A DNA stretch of 64,000 nt from Nepenthes gracilis (lineage: Eukaryota > Streptophyta > Magnoliopsida > Caryophyllales > Nepenthaceae). Of the stretch, positions 25,480-38,600 are shown piece after piece. The position numbers and the translations under genes are program-made. Position 1 is the stretch's first letter. The number at the start of each line of letters is the position of its first letter. The notes beneath the pieces were generated by a model. The model did not search any database, had not been told where the DNA came from, and was given only the letters and a program-made list of their open reading frames with translations. The stretch lies in the NCBI GenBank assembly GCA_033239525.1, contig BSYO01000006.1:18872175-18936174 (forward strand), read 5' to 3'.

Positions 25480-26465
25480 AAAATGTATAACATATTTACA
25501 AGAGTTTAAATAATATTTTACTTTTAAATAAATGGTTCTTTCCTTTGGACATATTCGGTGACGCCTTCCCAACAAAATTAGTGGTCACGTGCGTGTCACA
25601 TGTAGGGAACCACTTCATTGTATCCTGATTATCACGTGTTGTCATTTTTCTTTGTGATATGTTAACGATTATTTTATAAAAGTAAATATCATTACAAAAT
25701 AAATTAATAATAAGTGTTATTTTATTTGACTTACGGATTAATTATTTTCAATTGTAAAATGAAATTAGTACACTTCATTTCAAAATAATTATTATATTTA
25801 CCAATAAAATCTATAAAAGACACTATGTTATTTTGTGAGACCGACTTGTTATTGATCTGTATTTTATCACAATGCCTATTAGTGTATCCAGATATATATA
25901 TATATATATATATAATAGATAATTATTTTAAAAATTTTATAATGGTTTAACAAAATTTAGAGAATTATAAAAAAATGAAACAGTCATGTATCTATTATAG
26001 AATATCTTAAAGAAAAATATTTATGAATAATACTTTAGAAGGTAAATATTAGTTATACATATAGTAGATGACAAGAAAAATGATCTTAGCCGTTGATTGA
26101 AGAGAAGATATTCTTATATAAGAATATGAATACCTCTTATTTGAAACAAATTCAACGAGTTAAAGAGCTCAAGGGGTAAGTTTTAAAGGAGGTCATAAGA
26201 GTGAGAGTTGGAGAGATATTCTGTACTCAAATACTCAATTTTCATTGTAAAAAGTATTTCATCCAAAAATGTTATATAACGACATACTTTACAGTAAAAA
26301 TATTAAAAAAAAAGGTTGGCCTGTTTATATTATACGTGATGTATTAGGCAAGTGCTGCACGAATGACAGATGAAAGGTATTATCACATAACATAGAACTT
26401 ATTTCATTTATTCTCTTTAAGATTCATATACACTTAGCATATATTTTATCTTATATAAAAGCCAC

Positions 26466-27202
26466 TTAGAAATGAATTGGTTACTTCGACAGTTTTTATA
26501 GCATGGCTTTAATTTCAGCAAATTTCTATTAAGGTGACATGTGATGACAGTGTGTGGACCCAAGGAAGAAGGGGTTTGTGGCATTAGAAACAATGCTTTA
26601 AATCTTTAGTACTATCGGCAATACTATCACTAATTTTTTAAATAACAAAACATTCTTGTGTAAATTTTTTTTAAATATCAAAATTATTGAAGTCTAATAC
26701 CCTCTTTCAAAAACAGTCGCCAACCTGCCAGATCCATTTCAAAACACCACCCGAACCGTCCACTAACAATTTCAAAAGAACCAAACACCCCCATGCTCCC
26801 TCTTGTAGCCCCTCCCCCTCTTCTCATTCTCTCTCCCCCAATAGCTTGTTGAGTTATGAGTCATTTTCTACATGCGATCCATATCAGATTGACCGTCAGA
26901 CTCATTCGGTGGACGTGTTTCACTCTGACAGGACACGTCAGCGCCGGAGGTGCTCCGAGGTGTTGAAAATAGTAGGGCACGCTTGAGGAGTGCTTAAAGG
27001 GCGCTAGAACTGCTAGTTCTAGTGGCGCCCACGCCTGAGGTACGTTGGACGGGTGCTCAAGCACCAACACACAGTATACAAATATGCTAACTCGTTTTAG
27101 GGTAATTGACTTGCAATTTTGAGACTTAGAGAGCATTGTTTTTTAGAGAAAAAGAAAAAGAGAGAGAGAGAAAAGAGGGAAGAGGAAGATTCGAATATTC
27201 AA
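26466..27202. other. Spacer between copies 2 and 3 with GC-rich hairpin
   Basis: Gene-free sequence with a C-rich stretch (26750-26840) and a GC-rich block at about 26930-27070. The inverted repeat at 26999-27030 can fold as GGGCGC and TAGAACT stems around a 3-base loop. A GA-rich tract (27145-27185) follows. The GC-rich style resembles the island at 5.1 kb. No coding exon recognised. Confidence 0.4.
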
Positions 27203-28860
27203 TCAACTAGTTCCAAATTATAAATTTTTTTTATAAATGTAATTTTTTTTATTTTAAATAAATATAAAGTCTGAAAAACCATTCAAATAAGTTATATTTT
27301 TTTTAAAATTGATAACTTTTTTGTAAAAAGTTTTAATTTAAATATATATTTAGATAATATTTTAATTCATATATTATATTATTGAATTATATTCTCAAAT
27401 AATTTTATATAACTATAAATTTTTATGTAACTATAAAATACTTAAAAATAAATAATATCTATATCCCCTTTTGAATTAGCCTAATTTGAATAATGAATAA
27501 AACAAGTCTTAACTTGGATGATTATGAATGACTCGGCTTGATTTAGAGGTCATAATTATTTAATTAAACTCATCCCGTGTCTGATCCAATTTTAATTTTG
27601 ATTGGGTTTAGTTGGAGTTAATGATAAAAAAAATTTAAATAGTCATTCCTAGATAATCATAAATAAAAAAATTTAAGGGTGTTGATTTTTTTGTTCTTTA
27701 TTTTTTAAAAAAAATAATAATTTCTAGTAAATAATAAAATAGTAACACGGTAAGTTTGTTAAAAATAAAATTGCCATAATATTTGATTAAAAATGGTATT
27801 AGTATAGATAAATTTATGTCGTTATTTGGGAAGGCATGTTAAAATGTATAACATATTTACGAGAGTTTAAATAATATTTTACTTTTAAATAGATGGTTCT
27901 TTCCCTTGGACATATTCGGTAACGCCTTCCCAACAAAATTAGTGGTCACGTGCGTGTCACATGTAGGAAACCACTTCATTGTGTCCTGATTATCACGTGT
28001 TGTCATTTTTCTTTGTGGTATGTTAACGATTATTTTATAAAAGTAAATGTCATTACAAAATAAATTAATAATAAGTATTATTTTGTTTGACTTACGGATT
28101 AATTATTTTCAATTGTAAAATGAAATAAGTACACTTCATTTCAAAATAATTATTATATTTACCAATAAAATCTATAAAAGACACCATGTTATTTTGTGAG
28201 TCCAACTTGTTATTGATCTATATTTTATCACAATGCCTGTTAGTGTATCGAGATATATATGTAAAATAGATAATCATTTTAATAATTTTATAAAAATTTA
28301 GAAAAATTTAAAAAATTATAGAAAAGTAAAACAGTTATATATCAATTATAGAATATTTCAAAGAAAGATATTTATGAATAATACTTTAGAAGGTAAATAT
28401 TAGTTATACATAGTGGATGATAAAAAAGATGATCTTAGCCGTTGATTGAAGAGAAGATATTCTTATATAAGAATATGAACACCTCTTATTTAAATAAAGC
28501 TAAATGAAGTGAAATTAAGGAGTGGCATATAAATAAGGAAATAACTAGTCTTGAAGAACTCAAGGGGTAAGTTTTGAAGGGGGCCATGAGAGTGAGAGTT
28601 GGAGAGATATTCTATACTCAAATACTCAATTTTCATTGTAAAAAGTATTTTCATCCAAAAATATTGTATAACGACATGCTTTACAGTAAAAATATTTAAA
28701 AAAAAAGGTTGGCTTGACTATATTATACGTGATGCGTTAGGCAGATGCTGCACGAGTGACAAATGAAAGGTATTATCGCATAACATAGAGCTTATTTCAT
28801 TTATTCTCTTTAAGATTCATATACACTTAGCATTTATTTTCATCTTATATCGCATAACAG
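27203..28860. repeat. Segmental duplication, partial copy 3
   Basis: 27203-27840 matches 14940-15582 of copy 1, and 27841-28860 matches 25480-26465 of copy 2, in the same orientation. The two matched parts are directly adjacent here but separated by about 1 kb in copy 2. A stretch near 28495-28550 is extra relative to copy 2. No gene is visible. Confidence 0.85.
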
Positions 28861-31340
28861 ATGATTATTATTATACGATTGACTCAATTATTGGTACACA
28901 AATTGTTACAAGGGACAACTAGAATTTATACTCACTAAACTAATACATTTTATTTTATAATTAGATAATGGACAAGTTATACTTAATTAGATGGTCAAAT
29001 TAATTATAAATTTGTGTGCATGTATATATATATATATGTATATATATTACATTTCTTTTCAGTTGTAATTGTGACAAATAATATATATGAATTTGGAATT
29101 TTTTTCTCCCCCCTAAAGTTTTTCAACTTCTTATAGTATATAGAGTATTTGAGTATACTAATTTTAAAAAGTGCAATACATTTTTGTACTTGTCAAATGT
29201 ATATGACCTTTCATTGGTTAGCGTGGAGATTTTATCCGTTTGCTTTCAACCTAGTCAAGCAGACTGGCTTCGGGTTGATTGAATAGAAAAATATATATAT
29301 TGAGTTGATAACTCGTCTGAGACTCCAATTTTCATAAACTAATTGGTCTGAAATAGTATTATAATCTTATATTTAAATTTTTTGAATTTAAGAGATATAC
29401 AACTCTAACAACAACATCTACCTTCACATTTACCCTCTTGAATGATGGCTTAGGATTCTATTTCTGTCATGAAAAAAGTTGCATCTTACTTTATTTACAT
29501 AAATTTAATAGTTAAAATTTAAATATTAAATAATATCATCTAAATAGTTATTTTTATTAAATATTACATTTAATATTTAATTGGTGCTAATATTATAAAA
29601 AAATTTAAAATATAATTATTGTTAATAAAAATCTTTTTATTTTAAATCTTGATCATTTAATTTATTTTATTTAATCTTGGCGATCTCACCATGTCCATCT
29701 CAAATTTAGGAGACTCTTTCCCACCTAACGGTCACGTAAATAATAAATCTATTGTCATATAATTTAGAATTTATAAATTCTAGTAATAAAATATGTGAAT
29801 TAAAAGTGAAATAAATATTACATCAATAAAAATGACAAGAGGAGTTGACAAAAAGAAGTAACGTCGATCAGTTTTGGCTCCACGTTACACGACCTTATAA
29901 AGTTATGATAAATTATACTTTAGTGTATGGTATTTATATTTTCTGAATAACTTTATCGTAAGTTATCCTCATTTGAATTGACAACACGTAGCATGGCACA
30001 TGTAGGCTAAATCGCGACAAAACGTGGGCCAAATGGCAACACAAATTCTCATATTAACTAATATAATAAAAATTAACCCAAGAAATCATGCATCGTGGAG
30101 AGGTGTTATATTGGGTTTTTTATTATGATAATCTAGATTTTTATAATTATAAGATATATTTATTGTATTTTAATATATTATTATAATTTTAATTATTTAT
30201 ATTTAAATTATTAGAATTAATATGTATATAATATTAGAATAGTCGTTTGAATAAAGGGCCGGACTTTCAAACTTTTTTAATACTTATTCTCCGAGCCATA
30301 ACAATTGACAAAAAGTTAGACGATATAAGACTCGTTCTTGATATATCATTCGATATTTAAGTCAAAAATTTTTCTATGAAGCAGTAAAAGATAATAAAAT
30401 TGGAGATTAGATAATATGTGAGAATACAATGTTTGGAGGGTTTGGTTCCGTAATTATTGAAAACGTAATTGTATCATGACTAGCACTCTATTCTTACGTT
30501 TCCTCTTTTAGATTCAGGTTTCAAATCCCTTTAATTGAAGGAACGATGCGCTTTTATAGTCTTACAGCCAATTAGTCGATGTTTCTGTAATGTGTACGAC
30601 TGTGTATCAATTGAGACGTTACGTTAATTAGAGACCCAATCGTTATATAAATTTACAACCATCTAGGATTTAATACCTGTCATTTAATGGTTATAATTTT
30701 CAATTTAATGTAACCGTTCATGCATTGATTCATATGATTATTCGTTGAACTTTAATACTTGATTTAATTTTCTGTTTAATCATTATGTGCTTTGCTCATT
30801 TATATTTTTAGCAATTCAATTATTTGGTCATTTGATGCGTGGAATGTCTGGACAGATTACTAACTTTTTTCATTTCAGGCCTAAAAACTCGATAATTTCA
30901 TATTCCTCTATGAGTTTATAATTTAAGAGCCTCATATTTCATCTAATCAAGTCGATATCATTTTAAATTTTAGCCAATAATAATAAAATTATAACTATTA
31001 AAGGGGGGAGAAAAAAATAAAAAATCCTAATATAACTCAAATTTATGCTTAGCTTATTGAAAACGCGGGGAGCTATGATGTGTACGGACTTTGCAACGCC
31101 CCCAACATCAGCAGTATTATTGGATTTGAAATCTAATAGTCCGCATTTTTATATAAAAAATATATTTTTTATTTTTATTATTTTTTCATAAGAAAAATAC
31201 GTACCGTTTGATTTAAAATCTAACGGCTCCTAACGGCGTCACAGCCCCCCTTTTCTTAGCTTACCATGCCACTTGCTCCACAACCTCTCGACTACATTTC
31301 CATCTATCACTTCTCCTTTGTTAGTAACTCGGGTTTAATA
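28861..31340. other. AT-rich intergenic DNA, no gene seen
   Basis: AT-rich sequence with short TA runs (about 29020-29048) and stops in all frames. No exon, RNA gene or transposon domain recognised. Confidence 0.6.
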
Positions 31341-31345
31341 TAATG

Positions 31346-32340
31346 TTTGTGATACGTCCCTGATTTTCAGTTGTGGTATGAATTAGAGAGCTTTCCAACC
31401 TTCCGCTGCGGGTTGATTTGAATCGGGTCCAACCTCCATTATTATTAATTTGGAACCTATATACCACAAATTATAAATAAGAGGTCAGAGGACGGTGAGA
31501 AGTTATCTCACCATAAATATTCCGACACTCAAATTAGAAATTTTTCACAATGAACGGAGGAATGCACGCTTAAGAGTGAACATGTCAAGAATTCATAGAT
31601 GCAAATATGAGGGGAGTGTGACTGGGATATATTTGGAGGTCTGGGCAACGAAAGTTGCATCGCTATAGGTGGCTCACTAACTCTGCTGGGAAGTGGTGGT
31701 GGTCCGAGGGAAGAGAGTTGATTCTTTCTTCTCGAGACCTAAAACTTTTAGTGAAATATCAGATATTTGATCTCTCGCCAGCATTTGGGCTTAGGAATTA
31801 GCTCTCTCCCCCTCTCCCCTTAGTAGGAGAGGGTATTTATAGGCTCCCTCTGTGAGGCTTTGGGAGTCGAAACCCTTGATAAGTGGTTTATCGGGATTCA
31901 TCGGCTGCCGTGTACTGGCGGTAAGCAGTGGCGTCAGTTGTCATCTTGCGAAGGTAAGGAGACAGTTGTTGGGTATAAACAACGCTTAGTCTGCAGCCTG
32001 CACATGGATTGGTTGAATGGCTGTGAGGACGGCGTGTGCTGTGGCTTGCAGCGATGACGGCGTGCGCTGTGACTTGCAGCGTTGACCTTTCTCCCATTGA
32101 CTTGCATTTTCTTAGCCCACGCCCGTCGTTTGCAATTGTCTCTGCAAGTTGTGAAGGCACATTGATTGGCTGTTTGTTTAAGGTGCCACGTGGGCTGCAC
32201 ACTAGGATTCTTTGGGCTTCATAGAGGAGTTTGGGCCTGTCTACTTCGTTGAATCTGTGCCTGGTTCGATTCAGCTTCAATGATTTTTGGCCGAATTTCG
32301 AGATGAACCCATCAGGTTGGTTTAAATTTCTTCCGTTACA
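31346..32340 (+). mobile_element. Probable LTR fragment or solo LTR
   Basis: The block starts near TGTGATACGTCCC. It contains a promoter-like stretch (GGTATTTATAGGC at about 31833) downstream of C-rich sequence, then a moderately GC-rich transcribed-type region with a 28-bp tandem repeat (32028-32083), and ends near CCGTTACA at about 32340. This arrangement is LTR-like, but no matching second LTR, target duplication, primer-binding site or gag-pol frame was found. Overlapping short ORFs of 60-130 codons on both strands match no family I know. Confidence 0.35.
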
Positions 32341-33055
32341 AATTTACAAAAGTAAAATATATATAAAGTTACAAAAATTGAAGATATTGAAATTTATTAA
32401 ATATAATTTATCTAATTTATTTGGTATGAAAATAATAAATTTAATATTTTATCCATATAGCCTCACAAAAATTAAAATTTTTTTCATAATTTTCATATTT
32501 CTTACCTGATTTTTAAAAGAAAAAATTATAAAATTATATTTAAATAAAATAATTAAAGCTTAATGTAATTGTATTTTTTGTATTCTCTACTCTACCAATA
32601 AAATATAATATATTCTTGCTATCACATATATTTTTAACACTGGAATATAAATGAAATCCTTGGCCACATCCTCCCTCCCTCCGAGCTTTCCGCCGGCCGG
32701 ATTCCTGCTATTGCTCTCCCAACCTTCCTTTTTCTCCGTGTCCTTATGCTCTCCGTCTGCTGAAACTCATCGTCTTTGATTCTGAATTAAATCACTTGGC
32801 AGCTTTACAACCGAGTTTAGTGATATGATCGAAGCTTTTAATTCATTAACTTTCTTTTTTTTTTTTATGGATAACACTAACGATACGTTTGATTGTTGGA
32901 TTGAAATAAGGTGAAAATAGAATAATTATTCTAGGGATTGAATATGATGAAAATAGAGTTGAAATTATTATTATCATATTTGATTGTTGGAATTGAATAA
33001 GGTCGAAATTAGCATTCCATTATTTAATTCGTAAAATAATGTGAGGAATGAGGTG
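32341..33055. other. AT-rich spacer, no gene seen
   Basis: AT-rich sequence with a C/T-rich stretch at about 32670-32760 (TCCTCCCTCCCTCC), which looks like a promoter or leader, but no coding exon follows. Confidence 0.5.
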
Positions 33056-33059
33056 AAAA

Positions 33060-33164
33060 TAGTGATAATAATAATAATAATAGTAATAATAATAATTATT
33101 ATAATAATGTGTAATAATAATAATAATATCTAATAATTAATAATAATAATGATAATAATTAAAC

Positions 33165-33206
<42 letters not shown>

Positions 33207-33247
33207 GTTAAACATAATAATAAACTTAATAATAATAATGATAATAA
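33060..33247. repeat. Interrupted (AAT)n microsatellite
   Basis: Nearly 190 bases of AAT/TAA trinucleotide repeats with occasional G, C or AAC interruptions. The longest pure run is around 33167-33205. Confidence 0.9.
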
Positions 33248-33529
33248 AGGCAATTTTAAAATATTACAAAAATTATGTAAGAATTATAATTCTCATATCA
33301 TTGGGAATAAATAATAGCAATATCCCTTAGGTAATATTTTTTTTTTTGAATTTGGAAATAAATATTTTTCAAAATTTTTATTCTTCATTTATTTCGCAAC
33401 CAAATAAAAAAATTATAATTTTTGTGAAATTATTCGGAATAGAATTTTTTTTTCGGGCTACCAAACTTAGGATAAAGATTTAAATTCAGCGTCAAACAAT
33501 CGCGAAATAAATTACAGCGATACAATAAC

Positions 33530-34010
33530 ACCAGACAAAAACAGTGATACAATGTTTTTTAGCTTCTTCTACAAGGAGGATGAATTGCATGTTTGCACGA
33601 TAATCCGTGCCCTCTGATACCAAATTCTACTTTATTTGACCATTCACTGCCACATCCAGGGCTCGCTGCATCTGATATTGGTGGTTTCCGACCACATCTT
33701 CTGCGTCTTCACTCTTTGCTTCCGGATTTCACCAAAACCACAGCAACGCTTTTACGAATTGCTGAAAATCATACGTAGAGAGATACGCGTGACGAGCATT
33801 CGAAGCATATTATTTGAATTTCATGGCAGCCGTTGGTGAACAATATCCGGATCAGTGCTGTTTGGAGAAGAACGGATGGATAGAGAGGGGGAGGAGGGAG
33901 AGAACGCAGAGAGATTAGGGAAACGGGATGCGGACGGGGACGGGGATGGGGATGGGAGAAAAGTTTGGCGTGAAGGGATCTCTACAGTGTAGTGTCTACG
34001 CATCATTCTA
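33530..34010 (-). other. Leader-like or retroelement relic with a copia-type primer-binding motif
   Basis: On the minus strand a C/T-rich leader-like stretch (33960-33880) encodes a short Ser/Pro-rich open frame (34006-33821), followed by several stops. At 33612-33622 the minus strand reads TGGTATCAGAG, the motif complementary to initiator methionine tRNA used as primer site by many copia elements. No paired LTR or gag frame is visible to the left. It may be a truncated copia relic or the 5' end of a decayed gene. Confidence 0.3.
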
Positions 34011-37000
34011 CTGTTGAATTAAAATGACAGTAATTTCAAAAGAAAAAAAGTTAAAGATAATTTTTTTTAAAATATTAACACTATATTTAATCTAATATAA
34101 AAATAAAAAAAATTAGAAAATTTTATGTCTAATTCTCATTAATTAAAATTTTATAATCTAACCAGTAAAATGAAAAAGTTAAGATCATTTATTTATCGAA
34201 CAACCATAATAAACCTATTTTAGCAAATTTTGTAGATTTTTAAAATATTTTTTAATACCTGAAATTTTTATTTATATCTAAACATGTCTTACTATATGAG
34301 ATTCACAGCACTAAACCTGATCAATGAGATTTCATCTTTTGAAATATAGAGAAGGTTATTTTTTAGATATAAATTGTTTATTTTTAAATATATAATTATA
34401 ATTTAATTATTTTAAAAAATTTTAAAAAATAATTAAATTTAATTATTAAATTATAATTATTTATTTAAAATTTAATAGTTTAAATATAAAAAACATATAT
34501 ATATATTTTTTTTTTAAAATACAAAAACCGCTCGTTTTGCACTGCAACTCGCTCACGAGGTACATCAACTTTGCAGCATTTAATGGTCTTTTGAAAAATC
34601 AAGAAAAGTGATTTATTTAAAAAGAGATTACTTTAGATTTTGTTTTAAAAGAAAGCGCAAAGTTAGCTTGCGAAAACTACAGTGTATATTAGCCTTTTTG
34701 TTTTCTTTTCATTTAAGGTTTAAAATTGCCAAGAGATTTTCTTATTTTTAAATAGCAGACCTTGTTTAATAATAATGATTTTTGTTCGGTACACGATAAA
34801 AATATATATATTTTTTCAGATTTTTATAAATAATACAAATATCTTACCATAATAAAAGTAATTATAGTAATTTATGAGAAAAAAATATCCCTTAAATTAC
34901 AACACTTATCTTGTTGATTAATTTAATTATTGTTGATAAATTAAACAATAAACAACTTTATTTAAAATAAAATTAATATTAAAAGTCGAGTTTATCAGTA
35001 TAAATTAAACCATTCAATCTTTCATAAGCAAGGAACAACACCAATAGATATTTTTTTTCTTTTTAAATATAAGTTATAATTGATATTTTAGCTAAAACCG
35101 TTTAGTAGATTGTTACTCCACTAAAATATAAATTGATTCAATTTTTCTTAATCATAATTATCTGATTAATATTAAACAGATGAGATTAATATTTTTTAAT
35201 ATTAAATAATATAATTATTTAATTAATATTAAATAATATGATTAATAGAAGTTGATTCAATTCTTAATTTTAAGAGTGGGCTCATCAATTGGGATAAAAT
35301 AAATAAAGGCACTGTGCCCTACAAAGGAAGGGTAATGGGCTATGGATTCAACTTTAAACACCCCCGCCCCCTTCCCCACCCTTAAAAAAGCGAAAGGAAA
35401 AAGAAAGACGTGATTTTGTTTTACTTTAAAAGGTGGACTTCAGTCGACATAATCGGAAAAGGTGAGTGAATTATTAAAGGGGGCTCTGAGCAAATATTTC
35501 CACACCATTACACCAATAGGTATCTTCTTCGCTGCATCAATTTCAGTAAAGCCCAATGATTGTGGCACATCTGCCTTCATGTACCCCCCAAAATTAAAAA
35601 AAAAAGGGTAATTATATGGAAAAAAATTTATAACCAATAAATTATAAGTAAAAAAAATAGTACTAGATAAAGCATGGAAATAAAAATAAAGTAATTTAAA
35701 ATAATTTTTATTTATTAAATAATATTATATCAAATTGAATAAAATAATAAAAATAAACTTGTACAATCTATCTAATATACTTAAGGGGACTTATGGCCTC
35801 ACTGTGAAAGATTTATATATATAAACTTATGTATATATGTATTTATAGATACAAGAAGTTCTTAATTTTTTTTAAGTTTTACTTTTGTTTTCGGCTTTTT
35901 ATATATATATTTTTAATTTTATTTAAATTTTTTATGTAATATTTTTTATGATATGTGAAATTACAATATGATTTGATCACATAATGGATCATATGATATT
36001 GTGTATAAATGCAATATATATATATATAATGTAAACAAATAAGTTTTTGAAGTGTTTACATTGTGAACCGCTTAACATATAATAATACTATAAAAATAAC
36101 GATATTGATGAAGATAAATAAAAGGCGATCCATTGCACTTGATTCCATACCAGCAATTTACTATAAAAATATGGTTGAATGTATATACTCTAAAATATTG
36201 TCTGGCTTAATATTATTTGGCGTATGATATTAAAATCTAATAAATTCAATAAAATATTATGTGTGGAATATAAAATTTGTGTAAAAATATTAAAAAAATT
36301 ATATTTTAACCATTCTTAGAACAGGCAAAATTAATATATATAGAAATACAATGATAGAGTCAGGACCACCCTCAAAGTCTTCTTTTTAAAGTTTCAGCCT
36401 TTTGGGGCTTTTACTACTTTGCTTTTCTTTAAAGTTATAAAGACCTTTTTTTTTTTTTTTTGGGTGTGTGTTTTTTTCCCCTTCTCTTAGGGGACTTGGG
36501 CTGAGGCAATCATGGAGTTAAAAACAGAGCGTTAACAGTAAAATATTAACAAAATATAAGGAATAAAGCCGGTATGTTGATATCTAAGAGGGTAACAAAC
36601 ATCATTTTTTAATATAGGTTATTTAACTTCGTTATAACTCTTTTTACTTAAAAGAAAAAATTATAATTTAAACTAATTGAGATCTTAAAATATAAGGGTT
36701 TTGGGAAAGAATATGATAAGTATGGCCTTACAGAAGGTTGAATCATGGAAAGTGAGTTATAATCTATGTATTATTTCTGTGAGCTCAAAGAGCACTCAAA
36801 ATTTTCAGTAAAAATTAACATATTATGTGTAATGGACTCTAATTTAGTATGAGTTATTGGGGTGAAAGGAAGATCTCATATTGCATTCAAGGTAGGCATT
36901 TTCTAACTCGTTCAACTATACTGTTTTTCTAAACTTGACTTTTGCTATAACTGTATAAAAAAAGTAGAAATTAATAAAGTTAGGTGTGACATATCAATAG

Positions 37001-37345
37001 TTAGTACCAAATATTGTGTGATACAAATTTGAGCTAATTTAATTGAATTAATTAGACTCTATTAGTTCATTAGTAAAAATCATACCCCAGCGTCCTGAAT
37101 ATGCTGAATTTAATCAAAGTTTTTGGTGTAATGGAGCTTTCGATAAAATGTGGTAGGACCATAGTTTAAATTATTAAACTATGTTAATTTGAGTGAAAAT
37201 AGCTTTATTCTCATGTTGATACATATAAAAGATGTAACTTTAATCAAATAGTGGGGGTGGTGATAGGTACATGGTTAAGATATAGGTGCCCAAATTTTGT
37301 ATTTTAACCTTCTTTTATATGTTGAAATTGAATAAATCCTAACTC
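34011..37345. other. AT-rich intergenic DNA, no gene seen
   Basis: Very AT-rich, with a short C-rich patch at 35350-35390 and a T-rich/GT-rich patch at 36445-36480. Open frames are short and match nothing. No RNA gene or transposon terminus recognised. Confidence 0.6.
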
Positions 37346-37350
37346 GGGGT

Positions 37351-38600
37351 TAAAAAAGGACTTGTGTCCTAAATTTTACAATCAAATTTAGACCCCGATA
37401 AAAAAAACGAAAGTAGTAAAAATTAAATATTCAATACACATAAAGAATATTTTCTCTAGATATTAATGATACTAACAAGCATTCAAAATATAAATGAGCA
37501 TAAATAATAATAAAAAGACACGATTTTTTGACGAAGTAAAAAAACTCGATACCTACGGTAATCGGTGAAAACCTTTCGATAACTCTGATAATCGACTTAA
37601 AAAAACTTTTGAACTTCAACTAACCTAACTTGAGAAGCAATCAAATTTAGATAAAAAAATAAGTAAAATTAAAATTCAATACACGTAAAGAATATTTATC
37701 TCTAGATACTAATGATACTAATAAGTATGCAAAATATAAACCTAAGCATAAATAACTTTTCATTTATTGTGATCTCTACCGAGTAAGAAAAAAACCTTCT
37801 TGGATTTATATAAAAAATCAATTTGCTGCAAGCGGAACCGGATATCTTCCATCTTCTTTCGTCAATCTTCCCTGTTGAGTCACTTGAATTACCGAACACG
37901 ATTGGTCTCCTTCTTCAATGTACCGACATCTCCAACGAAGGTAAAAGAATGAAAGTGTTTAAACGGTAAAGAGAAAGTGTAGAGAAAACTTATTAGAACA
38001 TAAAGCGCAAAGTTATAGCTTTTGATTTTATCAAAAGAAGCAAGATCAATGGAGTTTTAAACAAGGTTCTTCTCAAGTGGAGCATAAAACTTGTCTGCCA
38101 AGGGTCCTAGGGTTTCAAAATTATAAGACAAGTATTTATATAGGGCGCCCAAAAATGCATTCAAAAAGTTATCCGTTGCCGCGGCGCTCGAAACGAGGCT
38201 CGAGCACGCGGCAGGCATATGGAGGGTTTCCAGAGAAACCCTACGTGCGCTCGAGTGCGGAGGCGGCGAGCAGCGAGCAAGCTCTTTCTAGATTTTGCGC
38301 TCAACGCTTGGCGAGCGCAATGCTTCTGGTTTTTGGGGGCGAGCGGGTAGAAAGTGGACAAAGAGCGCGGGGCTTCGGGATTTTGGGCACGAGCTGGTAG
38401 AGAGCATATAGAGAGTGTGGGACTTTCAGGATTTTGGGCTCGAGCAGGTGGAGAGCTCACGGTAGGCGTGGTATCCCTAGAAATCAGAACGGATAGTAAC
38501 GGATATGTGTTGATACAGTATTTCGACAAGTTATAACCCGACATCGATACAAAAGTATATAAGGTCATGGAATATGTAAATTAGAAAAATGACTCTAACA
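37351..38600 (-). repeat. 3' LTR of the copia element (1250 bp)
   Basis: The repeat matches 44634-45710 over its whole length. On the minus strand it begins TGTTAGAGTC, but its terminal CA has changed to TA (plus-strand TAAAAAAGG at 37351). It is longer than the 5' LTR for two visible reasons. One is an internal direct duplication with period about 259 bases (starting at 37379 and 37638). The other is an extra segment of about 60 bases near 38190-38250. A GC-rich zone (38170-38465) contains about 2.5 units of a 51-bp tandem repeat. Confidence 0.93.

Larger units (their letters stand above)
17038..26465. repeat. Segmental duplication, copy 2 (carries the damaged KRP gene)
   Basis: 17038-24210 corresponds to copy 1 at 5580-12800, and 24212-24940 to 15338-16068. 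From about 25480 to 26465 it corresponds to copy 3 at 27841-28860. The A-T-rich flank, the GC-rich islands, the KRP gene, the G-box pair and the AACGG cluster appear in the same order as in copy 1. Differences are scattered substitutions and one-to-few-base indels, plus the missing 2.5-kb block. Confidence 0.9.

Noticed and set aside
33060..33247. Regular spacing taken as a repeat array of biological design
   Set aside because: A simple AAT microsatellite. No conserved repeats separated by unique spacers, so not CRISPR-like.
38077..38568. Open frames on both strands in the GC-rich LTR zone
   Set aside because: Low stop-codon density in a GC-rich tandem repeat explains them. They are not conserved in frame in the other LTR.
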